A stretch of 64,000 nucleotides of DNA from Cohnella phaseoli (GTDB lineage: Bacteria > Bacillota > Bacilli > Paenibacillales > Paenibacillaceae): NCBI RefSeq assembly GCF_003386235.1, contig NZ_QRDZ01000012.1:1-64000 (forward strand). Reading direction: 5' to 3'. Of the stretch, positions 27,084 through 35,087 are shown in pieces. The translations under genes and the position numbers were made by a program. Each line of letters opens with the position of its first letter. The first letter of the stretch is position 1. Below the pieces are notes generated by a model, which saw nothing but the letters and a program-made list of their open reading frames with translations, was not told the DNA's origin and made no database searches.

Positions 27084-27674
27084 ATGCAAATGAACGAAAG
27101 GAAGCGGAACCGGATTTTCGTCTTTACCGGACCGGACGGCTCGGGAAGAAAATCGGTCGCAGAGGCAGTCGGTCAAACCTTCGGAATGGAGAAGGTCGTT
27201 TCTTACGCAACAAGAGCTCCCAGGCCGGGTGAAGTGAACGGGCAAGATTACGTATTCGTCAATCATGACGAATACCGGGAGCTGGAGCGACGAGGCGAAT
27301 TTCTCGAAAGCGTGGAAATCGACGGGCAGCTCTACGGCATTCGCAGCGTAGACATCGAGAGGAGACTGAGTCAGCACGACTCCGTCTACTTGATCCTGAA
27401 TCATGAAGGAGCCAGCATCCTTAAAAATATTTACGGGGACAATGCGGTACGCCTGTTTCTCTACGTAGATCGGCGGACGGCGGAGGAGCGCCAGCGCAAT
27501 CTCGGCTTGGAGGAAGCGGTCATCGCCAAGCATCTCGGCCACTACGAACGAGAGCTTAGCTACCGATCCTCCTGCGAGCATGCGTTTGAAAACTACGACT
27601 TGGCCCAGACGACCTATGAGATTACGAACACTTTGGAAACCTATTTGCAGCGGAATCTGGTCGACAAAGACTAA
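27084..27674 (+). CDS. Guanylate kinase paralogue with altered P-loop
   Basis: About 196 residues, the normal size for guanylate kinase. The GMP-binding half is well kept: SYATRAPRPGEVNGQDYVFV, GEFLESVEIDGQLYGI and the lid region VDRRTAEERQRN. The P-loop reads GPDGSGRKSV where true enzymes have GPSGxGKxTV, so the Walker lysine is replaced by arginine with a lysine one place on. It may be a weak kinase or a nucleotide-binding regulator; the housekeeping gmk is expected elsewhere. ATG 27078 abuts AAGGAGAGG; ATG 27084 has better spacing and is used here. Confidence 0.8.
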   Translation: MQMNERKRNRIFVFTGPDGSGRKSVAEAVGQTFGMEKVVSYATRAPRPGEVNGQDYVFVNHDEYRELERRGEFLESVEIDGQLYGIRSVDIERRLSQHDSVYLILNHEGASILKNIYGDNAVRLFLYVDRRTAEERQRNLGLEEAVIAKHLGHYERELSYRSSCEHAFENYDLAQTTYEITNTLETYLQRNLVDKD

Positions 27675-27693
27675 GCTTGTTCAGAAATCGGTC

Positions 27694-27842
27694 TCATACG
27701 CTCCTGAAATCACCTTATCACGGGGGGGTCCCCATTCAGATTTCAGGAGCGTATAGCATCGGAAGGAGGTACATCCCCCTTTACTCCTTTATTATCGATT
27801 ATCTTTCACAGCAACTTGAAGTGCTTATGGGTCAGCCCTTTC
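27694..27842. repeat. Palindromic mini-element, family 1 copy C (left end missing)
   Basis: The core hairpin is intact, with perfect 14-base arms (27697-27710 and 27740-27753, TACGCTCCTGAAAT and its complement). The right half runs as in copy B through GCAACTTGAAGTGCTTATGG to CAGCCCTTT. The left terminal repeat and arm are absent; in their place is CTTGTTCAGAAATCGG. It fills the junction between the convergent guanylate kinase-like and AraC genes. Confidence 0.82.
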
Positions 27843-27846
27843 ATGG

Positions 27847-28749
27847 TTAGAGAAGGCTGCTCATTTTGCGATATTCGCGCGGGGAGACGCCCTGCCATTT
27901 TTTGAATGCATGACTGAAATGGTGCAAGTCTTCATATCCGACGAGCAATCCGACGCGCTCGATTTTCAAATCGGTTTCCCGCAGGCAGCGTTTCGCCTCT
28001 TGATGGCGGAGCCTTCGCACATATTGGCTGGGAGTCGTCCCGTATTGTTCCTTAAACAAACGAATGAAATGATCCTCGCTCACGCTGAGACGGGCAGCCA
28101 TTAAGGAGACCGTCCACGGGAAGGCCATCCTGGCCGACATCTCGCCTGTCAAGGAACGAAGGGCGTCCTGATAAGCTTGCGGCACGGAGCGGGCCGGCTT
28201 CGGCTGAAGACGGGCCAGAGCCGCCAGCAGCACAATCATCGCCCCTTTGCAGACCATCTCGAATCCCGGCTTCTCGGACGTAAACTCCTCGCTTATTCTT
28301 TCCATCCAGCCCACGATTTCGTCGGGCACGGCCTCGTAGCGCGCCGCGTAAATCCTTTCCCCGTCTATGCCGACCGGCATCAGGCAGAAGCGGTCCGCGT
28401 GCACACGCTCCTCATCGACGACCATGAACAGCTCATGACTTATCTCGAACTCATTGTAGAAATCGAAATGAATGCCGATCAATCGGGCGCCCTCGGTGGA
28501 GGAGATCTCGATGCAATGGGGTTCGGCCGCATGCAGAAACAGCAAGTCTCCCGGGAGAAACCGCAGCTTCTCGCCGGTTTCGGGGTAATGCACGATCATT
28601 TCCCCGTCGTAAACGTACATCATTTCGAAGTCGTAGAGACGTCTTGTCATCCCCGGAGTTTTCTGAACGCTCTGCCGGCGAGCCCAATGGATGCTCGGGT
28701 TGATTTCGCGGTAATTCAGCTGTCGAACCTCTTGATCGCTTCTCGTCAT
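27847..28749 (-). CDS. AraC family transcriptional regulator with cupin domain
   Basis: About 300 residues: an N-terminal cupin-like sensor (YDFEMMYVYDGEMIVHY ... LRFLPGDLLFLHAAEPHCI) and a C-terminal double helix-turn-helix (FPWTVSLMAARLSVSEDHFI ... VGYEDLHHFSHAFKKWQGVS). The frame extends to 28791, but ATG 28749 has GAGGAGGG upstream. It is divergent from the Gfo/Idh/MocA gene and probably controls it in answer to a sugar ligand. It ends 4 bases from mini-element copy C. Confidence 0.92.
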   Translation of the reverse strand: MTRSDQEVRQLNYREINPSIHWARRQSVQKTPGMTRRLYDFEMMYVYDGEMIVHYPETGEKLRFLPGDLLFLHAAEPHCIEISSTEGARLIGIHFDFYNEFEISHELFMVVDEERVHADRFCLMPVGIDGERIYAARYEAVPDEIVGWMERISEEFTSEKPGFEMVCKGAMIVLLAALARLQPKPARSVPQAYQDALRSLTGEMSARMAFPWTVSLMAARLSVSEDHFIRLFKEQYGTTPSQYVRRLRHQEAKRCLRETDLKIERVGLLVGYEDLHHFSHAFKKWQGVSPREYRKMSSLL

Positions 28750-28902
28750 GGTGCCCCTACCCTCCTCATCTCCCACATCGATAATATACAACTAATAGTC
28801 GATAACGAGCAAATACATGTTTAATCTTCCGTGCTATTATTTCATCAAATGATCGACAATAAACAAATTTGACTCGCATATTCGGAAAGACAGGTGTTGG
28901 GG

Positions 28903-30039
28903 ATGAGATTGGGCGTCATTGGATACGGCTTAAGGATAAGCTATATTTTCCCGGAAATTGTCTCGGAGGAGTTGGGTTACCGAATCGTGGCGATCGCGGA
29001 TTTGCGGTCGGAAGAGCTGCAGGCTAAGCTAGGATCGCGTGCGGAAGGGGTCCGGTTCTTCGAGGATGCCGACACCATGCTGGAGGAGGCCGAACTGGAC
29101 GGCGTGATCATCGGAACTCGCTGCAATCTTCACACGGAAATGGCGATTAAGGTGCTGCGCCGGAATCTGCCGCTCTATCTGGAGAAGCCCGTCGCGACCA
29201 AGTATGAGGATCTGTACCGGCTGAAGGCTGCTTACGAGGCTTCCCGTTCCGAGGTGGTCGTATCCTTCCCGCTGCGGAATACGCCGCTCGTCACGCTGGC
29301 CAAAGAAATCGTCGATTCGGGCAAGATCGGCACGATCGAGCATGTGCAGGCTGTAAATAACGTACCGTACGGCGGAGTTTATTACCATAGCTGGTACAGG
29401 GACGACAGCATTACGGGAGGACTGTTCCTGCAAAAGGCGACGCACGATTTCGACTACATCAATTGTTTGCTCGGCTTGAAGCCGATCGAAGTATGCGCGA
29501 TGAAGTCGAAGCAGATTTTCAAGGGAGACAAGCCTGCGGGGTTAAAGTGCGTCGATTGCGAGGAGAACCGAACTTGCGAGGAAAGCACGCTGAAGCCGGC
29601 GAACTTGGATCGGGGAGATTACTGCAGCTTCGCGGTCGACACCGGCAACGAGGATTCGGGCAGCGCGCTGCTGAAATACGAGACGGGAATGCACGTGAGC
29701 TATTCGCAAAATTTCTTCGCGCGCAGAGGCGCGGAGCGGCGCGGAGCCCGACTGCTCGGATACAAAGGGACGCTGGAGTTCGATTGGTACAAAAGCGAGC
29801 TTAAAGTGTATATGCATCATGAACCGAGAGTGGAGACGCATGTCATTGACGCGAACGTGCTGGACGGGCACGGCGGAGGGGACGGCAAGCTCGTTCGCAA
29901 CTTCCTGGAGTGCGTGCGCGGCCGCGAACGGTCGGCTACGACGCTTGGCGACGGTCTGCTGAGCGCGCTGCTCTGCCTCAAAGCGAACGAGTCGGCGGAG
30001 ACGAAATCTTTTCAGCGGATTGAGTGGAACGACCGTTGA
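28903..30039 (+). CDS. Gfo/Idh/MocA family NAD(P)-dependent oxidoreductase
   Basis: About 378 residues. The N-terminal Rossmann fold has GVIGYGLR and the family motif LEKPVATKYED that positions the cofactor. The C-terminal half has GGLFLQKATHDFDYINCLLG with the expected catalytic histidine. A Cys-rich insert (CVDCEENRTC) after the substrate domain is common in this branch. It likely oxidises a sugar, inositol or sugar acid. The start is ATG 28903; a GTG at 28894 in frame is possible. A strong terminator follows. Confidence 0.92.
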   Translation: MRLGVIGYGLRISYIFPEIVSEELGYRIVAIADLRSEELQAKLGSRAEGVRFFEDADTMLEEAELDGVIIGTRCNLHTEMAIKVLRRNLPLYLEKPVATKYEDLYRLKAAYEASRSEVVVSFPLRNTPLVTLAKEIVDSGKIGTIEHVQAVNNVPYGGVYYHSWYRDDSITGGLFLQKATHDFDYINCLLGLKPIEVCAMKSKQIFKGDKPAGLKCVDCEENRTCEESTLKPANLDRGDYCSFAVDTGNEDSGSALLKYETGMHVSYSQNFFARRGAERRGARLLGYKGTLEFDWYKSELKVYMHHEPRVETHVIDANVLDGHGGGDGKLVRNFLECVRGRERSATTLGDGLLSALLCLKANESAETKSFQRIEWNDR

Positions 30040-30096
30040 CGACAATGGAAATCCATGGTATGTTGAACATATAAATTCAATAAACAAAGCGGAAGC

Positions 30097-30141
30097 ACCG
30101 CAAATTTCGACGCATAGCGCGTTGGAGTTTGCGGTTTTTTT
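30097..30141 (+). terminator. Intrinsic terminator after the Gfo/Idh/MocA gene
   Basis: ACCGCAAA (30097-30104) pairs with TTTGCGGT (30128-30135) and is followed by a run of Ts. It separates the oxidoreductase from the Tad operon. Confidence 0.8.
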
Positions 30142-30164
30142 GTTTTCCGGAAAGGAGGCGAAAG

Positions 30165-31259
30165 ATGATCAGAAGGCTTGTACTGGCCGCGGAGGATCGG
30201 GAATACGTCGCCAAACTGGCGGAGTATTTGCGCGAAGAGGAGAAGGACTGGGAAGTGACCGCCTGCACTTACGACGGTGCGCTGAGAAGAGAGCTGCGGA
30301 ATGGAGGGAAAATCGACGCTTTGATCGGCGAGCGGGGGCTTGTGGGACAGGCGCTTTCCGAAGGCGGGCAGCCGGGAAAAACGATCATTCTGACGGATGG
30401 CCATGAAGCCGCGGAGGAAGGCTGGCAGAATATGGACCGCTATCAGCCATTGCCGGCTCTGCTAAGCGGGATTCGAGGGGCGTTGGGGCTGGAAGCGGCC
30501 AAGCTGAAGGAGGGATGTCGGATATGGACGGTATTCTCGGCTTCGGGAGGCGCCGGCAAGACGACGGTGGCATTGAACCTGGTCCGTCAGGCAGGGGAGC
30601 GAGGCCAACGCGTTCTCTATCTCAATCTGGAGGAGTTGAACGCGACATCGCTCCTATTCGGCAGAGGCGAGCCGGACGGATTATCCAGATTGCTCTACGC
30701 GCTGCAAGCGCGCCCGGAGCAATGGGGAGAGCTGTCGCAACAGCTGTGTCGGCACCAGTCGCAATTGCGAGCCGATTATATCGACGCTCCCGAGCATCCC
30801 GGTGAACGGCTTGCGCTTACGCCCGAACTGACCGGCGCTTTGCTGGACAAGCTGAAGTCGGACGGCCGTTACGACGCGATTGTCGTCGACCCGGATTCCG
30901 GCTCCGGGGAATGGCATTGCAGCCTGCTAGAGGCAAGCGATCGGGTTGTCTGGCTGATTCTCGACGATGCATACTGCCTGCAGAAGGCCGAGAAGCTGCT
31001 GCAATATTGGGAACCGCGACTTGGCAAGTCGGCGTACAAGCTGATCTTGGTCCTTAATAAGGCCGTCGGAGGGCAGCCTGTTAATCGCTGCACGTTGGCA
31101 GGAGCCGGGCCGGAGCTAGCGCTCCCGTATATCCCTCAGTGGAAGGCGGTCGACCAACCGGGGAGATGGTTGTCCTCTCCGGTATTCTCAGGGGCGGTAG
31201 ATCGGCTTCTGGATAAGATGGAGCCGAGGACCGGGGGCTCGGCGAAGCGCGGGAGATGA
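30165..31259 (+). CDS. TadZ/CpaE-like ParA-family ATPase of the Tad pilus
   Basis: 364 residues. A degenerate receiver-like N-terminal domain (1-105) precedes a MinD/ParA-type ATPase with deviant Walker A SGGAGKTT at 127-134 and DAIVVDPDSGSG as the Walker B region. TadZ/CpaE proteins place the pilus machine in the cell. The open frame begins at 30129, but ATG 30165 has AAGGAGGCG just upstream. It is the first gene of the ten-gene Tad run. Confidence 0.9.
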   Translation: MIRRLVLAAEDREYVAKLAEYLREEEKDWEVTACTYDGALRRELRNGGKIDALIGERGLVGQALSEGGQPGKTIILTDGHEAAEEGWQNMDRYQPLPALLSGIRGALGLEAAKLKEGCRIWTVFSASGGAGKTTVALNLVRQAGERGQRVLYLNLEELNATSLLFGRGEPDGLSRLLYALQARPEQWGELSQQLCRHQSQLRADYIDAPEHPGERLALTPELTGALLDKLKSDGRYDAIVVDPDSGSGEWHCSLLEASDRVVWLILDDAYCLQKAEKLLQYWEPRLGKSAYKLILVLNKAVGGQPVNRCTLAGAGPELALPYIPQWKAVDQPGRWLSSPVFSGAVDRLLDKMEPRTGGSAKRGR

Positions 31260-31269
31260 GGAGACGGAT

Positions 31270-32517
31270 ATGGGGATGGCGGATAGCGGGCTTGCAATTG
31301 AGGAACTGGTTGAACTGAGGAACGCCGTCCGCGCTCGTTTGACCTGGGACGATTCAATTTCGGACGACGATCTGTGCCGTCTGATCGAAGACGAGCTGTT
31401 CCGCCGGGAGCGGGCAAAACGGATGACGGCAGGGGAACGCAAAGCGGCGGTCATGCGTCTGTTTCACTCGTTTCGGGGAATGGACGCGCTTCAGCCGCTG
31501 CTGGAAGACCAGGAAATTACGGAAATCATGATCAATTCCTATAAGGAAATCTTTATCGAGAAAAGAGGCGAGCTGCGAGCGGTTGATCTCGGATTCGAGA
31601 GCAACGAAAGGCTGGAGGATCTTATTCAAAGCATCGTCGGGCGCGTAAACCGCATCGTTAACGAAGCGTCGCCGATCGTGGACGCACGTCTCCCCGACGG
31701 CTCGCGGGTGCATGTGGTGCTGCCGCCGATTGCGTTGAAAGGACCGACGGTAACGATTCGTCGGTTTCCGCACCGGCCGCTCGGCATCCAGGATTTAATC
31801 GCCAAGGAAGCGTTGACGCAGGAAGCGGCCGATTTTCTGCGGGAGATCGTCCTGGCCAAATACAATCTGTTCATCAGCGGCGGCACGGGCTCGGGCAAGA
31901 CGACTTTCCTTAATGCGTTATCCCAATGGATTCCTCCCCACGAGCGCGTCATAACGATCGAAGACGCCGCCGAGCTGCAGATTCTCGGGATTGCCAACCT
32001 CGTGTCGCTGGAGACGCGCAACGCCAACAGCGAGGGCAAAGGGCAGCTCGGTATCCGCGAACTGATTCGCGCGTCATTGCGGATGAGGCCGAACCGGATC
32101 ATTGTTGGGGAAGTTCGCGGCGCCGAGGCGCTCGACATGCTTCAGGCAATGAATACCGGCCATGAAGGATCGTTGTCAACCGGCCATTCTAACGGAGCCA
32201 AGGACATGATTTCAAGATTGGAGACGATGGTGCTGAGCGGTGCGGATTTGCCGGTGCCGGTCGTTCGCCAACAGATCGCCTCCGCCCTCGACATCGTCGT
32301 CCATTTGAGCCGCTTCCGCGATTCCAGCAGGCGAGTGGCGGAAATATGCGAGGTGACGGGAATCGAGCGAGGAGAAGTTCAACTCAGCACGCTATTTCGC
32401 TTCGAAGAAGAAGGGGAGCGGGAAGGCGCTGTCTTCGGGAGCCTGCGCAGAGTCGCCCAGCTTCGCGATCTGGGAAAGCTGCGTCATGCCGGTCTGTTAA
32501 AGGAGGCGGAGGGATGA
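31270..32517 (+). CDS. tadA: TadA/CpaF secretion ATPase
   Basis: 415 residues, a type II/IV secretion ATPase. Walker A GGTGSGKT is at 204-211, the Asp box ITIEDAAELQ near 228-237, Walker B in RIIVGEVRG and the His box in STGHSNGAKD. It is the hexameric motor that drives Flp pilus assembly. It lies 10 bases after TadZ and ends in ATGA shared with the TadB gene. Confidence 0.95.
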   Translation: MGMADSGLAIEELVELRNAVRARLTWDDSISDDDLCRLIEDELFRRERAKRMTAGERKAAVMRLFHSFRGMDALQPLLEDQEITEIMINSYKEIFIEKRGELRAVDLGFESNERLEDLIQSIVGRVNRIVNEASPIVDARLPDGSRVHVVLPPIALKGPTVTIRRFPHRPLGIQDLIAKEALTQEAADFLREIVLAKYNLFISGGTGSGKTTFLNALSQWIPPHERVITIEDAAELQILGIANLVSLETRNANSEGKGQLGIRELIRASLRMRPNRIIVGEVRGAEALDMLQAMNTGHEGSLSTGHSNGAKDMISRLETMVLSGADLPVPVVRQQIASALDIVVHLSRFRDSSRRVAEICEVTGIERGEVQLSTLFRFEEEGEREGAVFGSLRRVAQLRDLGKLRHAGLLKEAEG

Positions 32518-33254
32518 CGGACTATTCGGTTTACAGATTAAATGCAAAAGAGAAAGCATGGGCGATTTTACTCGGCTGTTCGTTCTGCTTCACGCTTATA
32601 TGGCTGCTCTATCGTCATCCGCTTATCGCAGCTTTCGCTGCGCCGTTGGGATTGCTATATCCGAAATACTATGCGCTCAGTCTGTGCCGTCGCCGACGTG
32701 ACAAGCTCAGACAGCAATTCAAGGACGCTCTGCAGGCTCTGACCTCGCTGCTGTCGGCAGGGAGGTCGGTAGAGAACGCCTTCTCGGCTCTTGAGAGCGA
32801 CTTGGTTTTATTGATCGGCGACAGCCGCTCCGACCTGATTAGAGAGCTGAGGGCGATCTCCAATCGGTTAAGCAACGGAGAGCAGCTTGAAGTCATCTTG
32901 CAGGATTTCGCGGAGCGATCCGCTGTGGAGGAGGTGAGGAATTTCGCGGAAGCGATCGCGATATGCAAGAGAGCGGGGGGCGATCTGGTAGAAGTGACGA
33001 GAAGAACGTCGCTGCTCATTGCCGAGAAGATGGACGTCGAACTGGAAGTGTCCGTGCTGATCGCGCAAAAACGATTCGAAGCCAAAGTAATGATGGCGAT
33101 GCCGTTTGCGTTTGTCGGAATCCTTAATTTCCTGGCTGCCGACTATATGCAGCCGATGAGAGAAGGGATGGGGATCGTTGTGATGTCGGTTTGTTTGCTG
33201 CTGCTTGCGTTATGCAGTTGGTGGATCGTGCGCATTATGGACATTAAGACATGA
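32514..33254 (+). CDS. tadB: TadB-like inner-membrane platform protein
   Basis: 246 residues with a type II secretion system F domain. Two helices lie near the N-terminus (AWAILLGCSFCFTLIWLLY, PLIAAFAAPLGLLYPKYY); the cytosolic F domain contains FKDALQALTSLLSAGRSVENAF; and two helices close the C-terminus. The open frame starts at 32346, but ATG 32514 has GGAGGCGGAGGG and overlaps the TadA stop (ATGA). It couples the ATPase to pilin extraction from the membrane. Confidence 0.92.
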   Translation: MTDYSVYRLNAKEKAWAILLGCSFCFTLIWLLYRHPLIAAFAAPLGLLYPKYYALSLCRRRRDKLRQQFKDALQALTSLLSAGRSVENAFSALESDLVLLIGDSRSDLIRELRAISNRLSNGEQLEVILQDFAERSAVEEVRNFAEAIAICKRAGGDLVEVTRRTSLLIAEKMDVELEVSVLIAQKRFEAKVMMAMPFAFVGILNFLAADYMQPMREGMGIVVMSVCLLLLALCSWWIVRIMDIKT

Positions 33255-34093
33255 GCATATGGCTGATTAGAGTTGTTTGTACGGCGATGCCGGGAGTTTA
33301 CGCGTGCCTTGTCGCGATGTCCTTCCGCCGCTTGAAGGGAGCGAGGATCAGGCTTCATATCGATCCGTTTTCAATTGTGCTGCGGACCCCGGCCGTTTGG
33401 AGGCGGATGCTGCCCCTGCTCGACAGAGCGAGAGTCTCGTTGGCTCTGCTGAACGGAGGCTCCTGTACGGAGGTTCAACTGCTGGATTGGGCGGCGGAGG
33501 GGGCCGGGCTTGGATACTTGACGATAGCGGGTATGAGTTTACTGGCATGGACGACAGATACGCCGGAGCTGCTCGTGCTGGGAGCGCTGCTCGGAGGAGG
33601 CTTGCCCCTGCTGCGTATGAAGGAGCTTGCGGGACGGGTAAGCAAGAGACGTCAGAGCATGGTTACGGAGCTGCCGGAGCTGCTTAGCAAGCTGCTCTTA
33701 ATGGTGAATGCCGGGGAGAACGTTATGCGAGCGTTGAATCGAACGGCGGAGAAGACCGGATCCTCGGATAATCCGCTGTACACGGAGCTAAGATCCGCAA
33801 TCGAGAGTATGAAGCGGGGAGAAGGCTTGGCGGCGGCGCTTGAGGAATGGGGCAGGAGATGTGCGGTTCCCGAAGCGAAGCTGTTCGCGACGACAGTTCT
33901 AATCAATGCGAGGAGGGGCGGGGATGCCTTTATTCCGGCGCTGCGCGAACTGACCAGGCAAATGTGGGAGAAGCGGAAAGCGATCGCGCGAACGATGGGA
34001 GAACAAGCTTCGTCCAGACTGGCTTTTCCGCTCACGATCGTGTTTCTAATAATTATGGTTTTGGTCGGCGCTCCCGCCGTGTTTATGATGTGA
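33251..34093 (+). CDS. tadC: TadC-like inner-membrane platform protein
   Basis: 280 residues, also a T2SSF-domain protein: LPELLSKLLLMVNAGENVMRAL followed by RGGDAFIPALRELTRQMWEK, with N-terminal helices and a final LAFPLTIVFLIIMVLVGAPA. The ATG overlaps the TadB stop (ATGA at 33251-33254). It forms the platform together with TadB. Confidence 0.92.
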   Translation: MSIWLIRVVCTAMPGVYACLVAMSFRRLKGARIRLHIDPFSIVLRTPAVWRRMLPLLDRARVSLALLNGGSCTEVQLLDWAAEGAGLGYLTIAGMSLLAWTTDTPELLVLGALLGGGLPLLRMKELAGRVSKRRQSMVTELPELLSKLLLMVNAGENVMRALNRTAEKTGSSDNPLYTELRSAIESMKRGEGLAAALEEWGRRCAVPEAKLFATTVLINARRGGDAFIPALRELTRQMWEKRKAIARTMGEQASSRLAFPLTIVFLIIMVLVGAPAVFMM

Positions 34094-34104
34094 ACTATAA
34101 GTGT

Positions 34105-34120
34105 TTGTTCAAAAAGTCCG
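34105..34120. repeat. Single arm of palindromic repeat family 3
   Basis: TTGTTCAAAAAGTCCG recurs as the arm of the hairpin at 46663-46736. Here only one arm is present, between the TadC and pilin genes, so it is probably a relic of a mini-element. Confidence 0.6.
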
Positions 34121-34153
34121 GTACTCAGCCTCTATAAACAACCAACAGGAAGG

Positions 34154-34363
34154 ATGGTCGGAATGATCGGATTCATATATCAATACGGAATGAACGCTTT
34201 TCGCGCTTTGCGCGAGGACGAGGAGGGCATCGGCACGCTTGAATTGGTGCTGATCGTAGCAGTGCTGATCGCGATTGTGCTCGTATTCCGAGAGGAGATT
34301 ATCGGCTTTCTGAAAGGGCTGATGGAAAAGCTGGAGACCAAGTCCGATGAAGTGTTCGATTAG
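34154..34363 (+). CDS. Flp-type pilin (type IVb)
   Basis: 69 residues. The short charged N-terminus leads to EEGIGTLELVLIVAVLIAIV, a class III prepilin pattern: cleavage after the glycine before IGTLE, with a glutamate at position 5 of the mature part, then the hydrophobic helix. It should be processed by the A24 peptidase at the end of this operon and polymerised into the pilus. AGGAAGG lies before ATG 34154; ATG 34163 is an alternative. It overlaps the next start by 17 bases. Confidence 0.88.
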   Translation: MVGMIGFIYQYGMNAFRALREDEEGIGTLELVLIVAVLIAIVLVFREEIIGFLKGLMEKLETKSDEVFD

Positions 34364-35087
34364 TCTGGGTGCGCGTAAGCAAGAAGGGAGCCGACGGAGA
34401 TATTCGGATTCTGCGGGTTCGTTTACAATCGAAGCTTCCATGCTGCTTCCTTGGGTGATGATGCTGACTTTTATGCTGATCTTATTTGCATTGTATATCT
34501 CGCAAGGAACGTTGCTCTATTACAGTTCGTCCATTATGACGGAACGGGCTGCGTTCATTTGGTCCAACTCTTCCGCCGACACGCGTACAGGCGGGTATCC
34601 TGAGGGACAAGTCGACGGGCTCTATTGGCGATTGACCGACGACGCCCTGCTGCAGAGCCTGTTCGGACTCGCCTCGGGAGAGGCGGGAACGCAAGTAGAG
34701 GTGTATCCAGGCATGGCCGGAGGGGAGGGGGCCGCAGCGGCCGAGAAACTTAAACGGGCAGCCTATGAAACCTCCGCCAAGCATAACGTCGGTTCTGGAC
34801 AACTAAGCTATCGAAATATTGGAATTAAGCGCGAGATTCATGCAGAGCTTATCAGCTCATGGCTTTCGGTTCCGCTTGTCCGCTTCAAGGGAGGAGGACC
34901 GGCTGAAGCGAAGGTGTCCGCGCTCGTCGTGGAGCCGGCTGAATTCGTCAGGTCGTTCGATCTGGTCCGCTATTATGCAGCCAAGCTGCGGAACGCTCCG
35001 GAAGGGGAGGAAAAGTATCGTTCGCAGGCCGAGGAAGTGCTGGGCAAGCGCAAGTCGGCGCTCGGGAAAGGGGGAGGCGGGACATGA
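34347..35087 (+). CDS. TadE-like minor pseudopilin
   Basis: 246 residues. The N-terminal region SFTIEASMLLPWVMMLTFML is the TadE signature with the glutamate that mimics position 5 of a pilin, followed by a single membrane helix and an extracellular domain. It overlaps the pilin gene at 34347 and the next gene at 35084 (ATGA). It is a likely minor subunit of the Tad pilus. Confidence 0.88.
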   Translation: MKCSISLGARKQEGSRRRYSDSAGSFTIEASMLLPWVMMLTFMLILFALYISQGTLLYYSSSIMTERAAFIWSNSSADTRTGGYPEGQVDGLYWRLTDDALLQSLFGLASGEAGTQVEVYPGMAGGEGAAAAEKLKRAAYETSAKHNVGSGQLSYRNIGIKREIHAELISSWLSVPLVRFKGGGPAEAKVSALVVEPAEFVRSFDLVRYYAAKLRNAPEGEEKYRSQAEEVLGKRKSALGKGGGGT

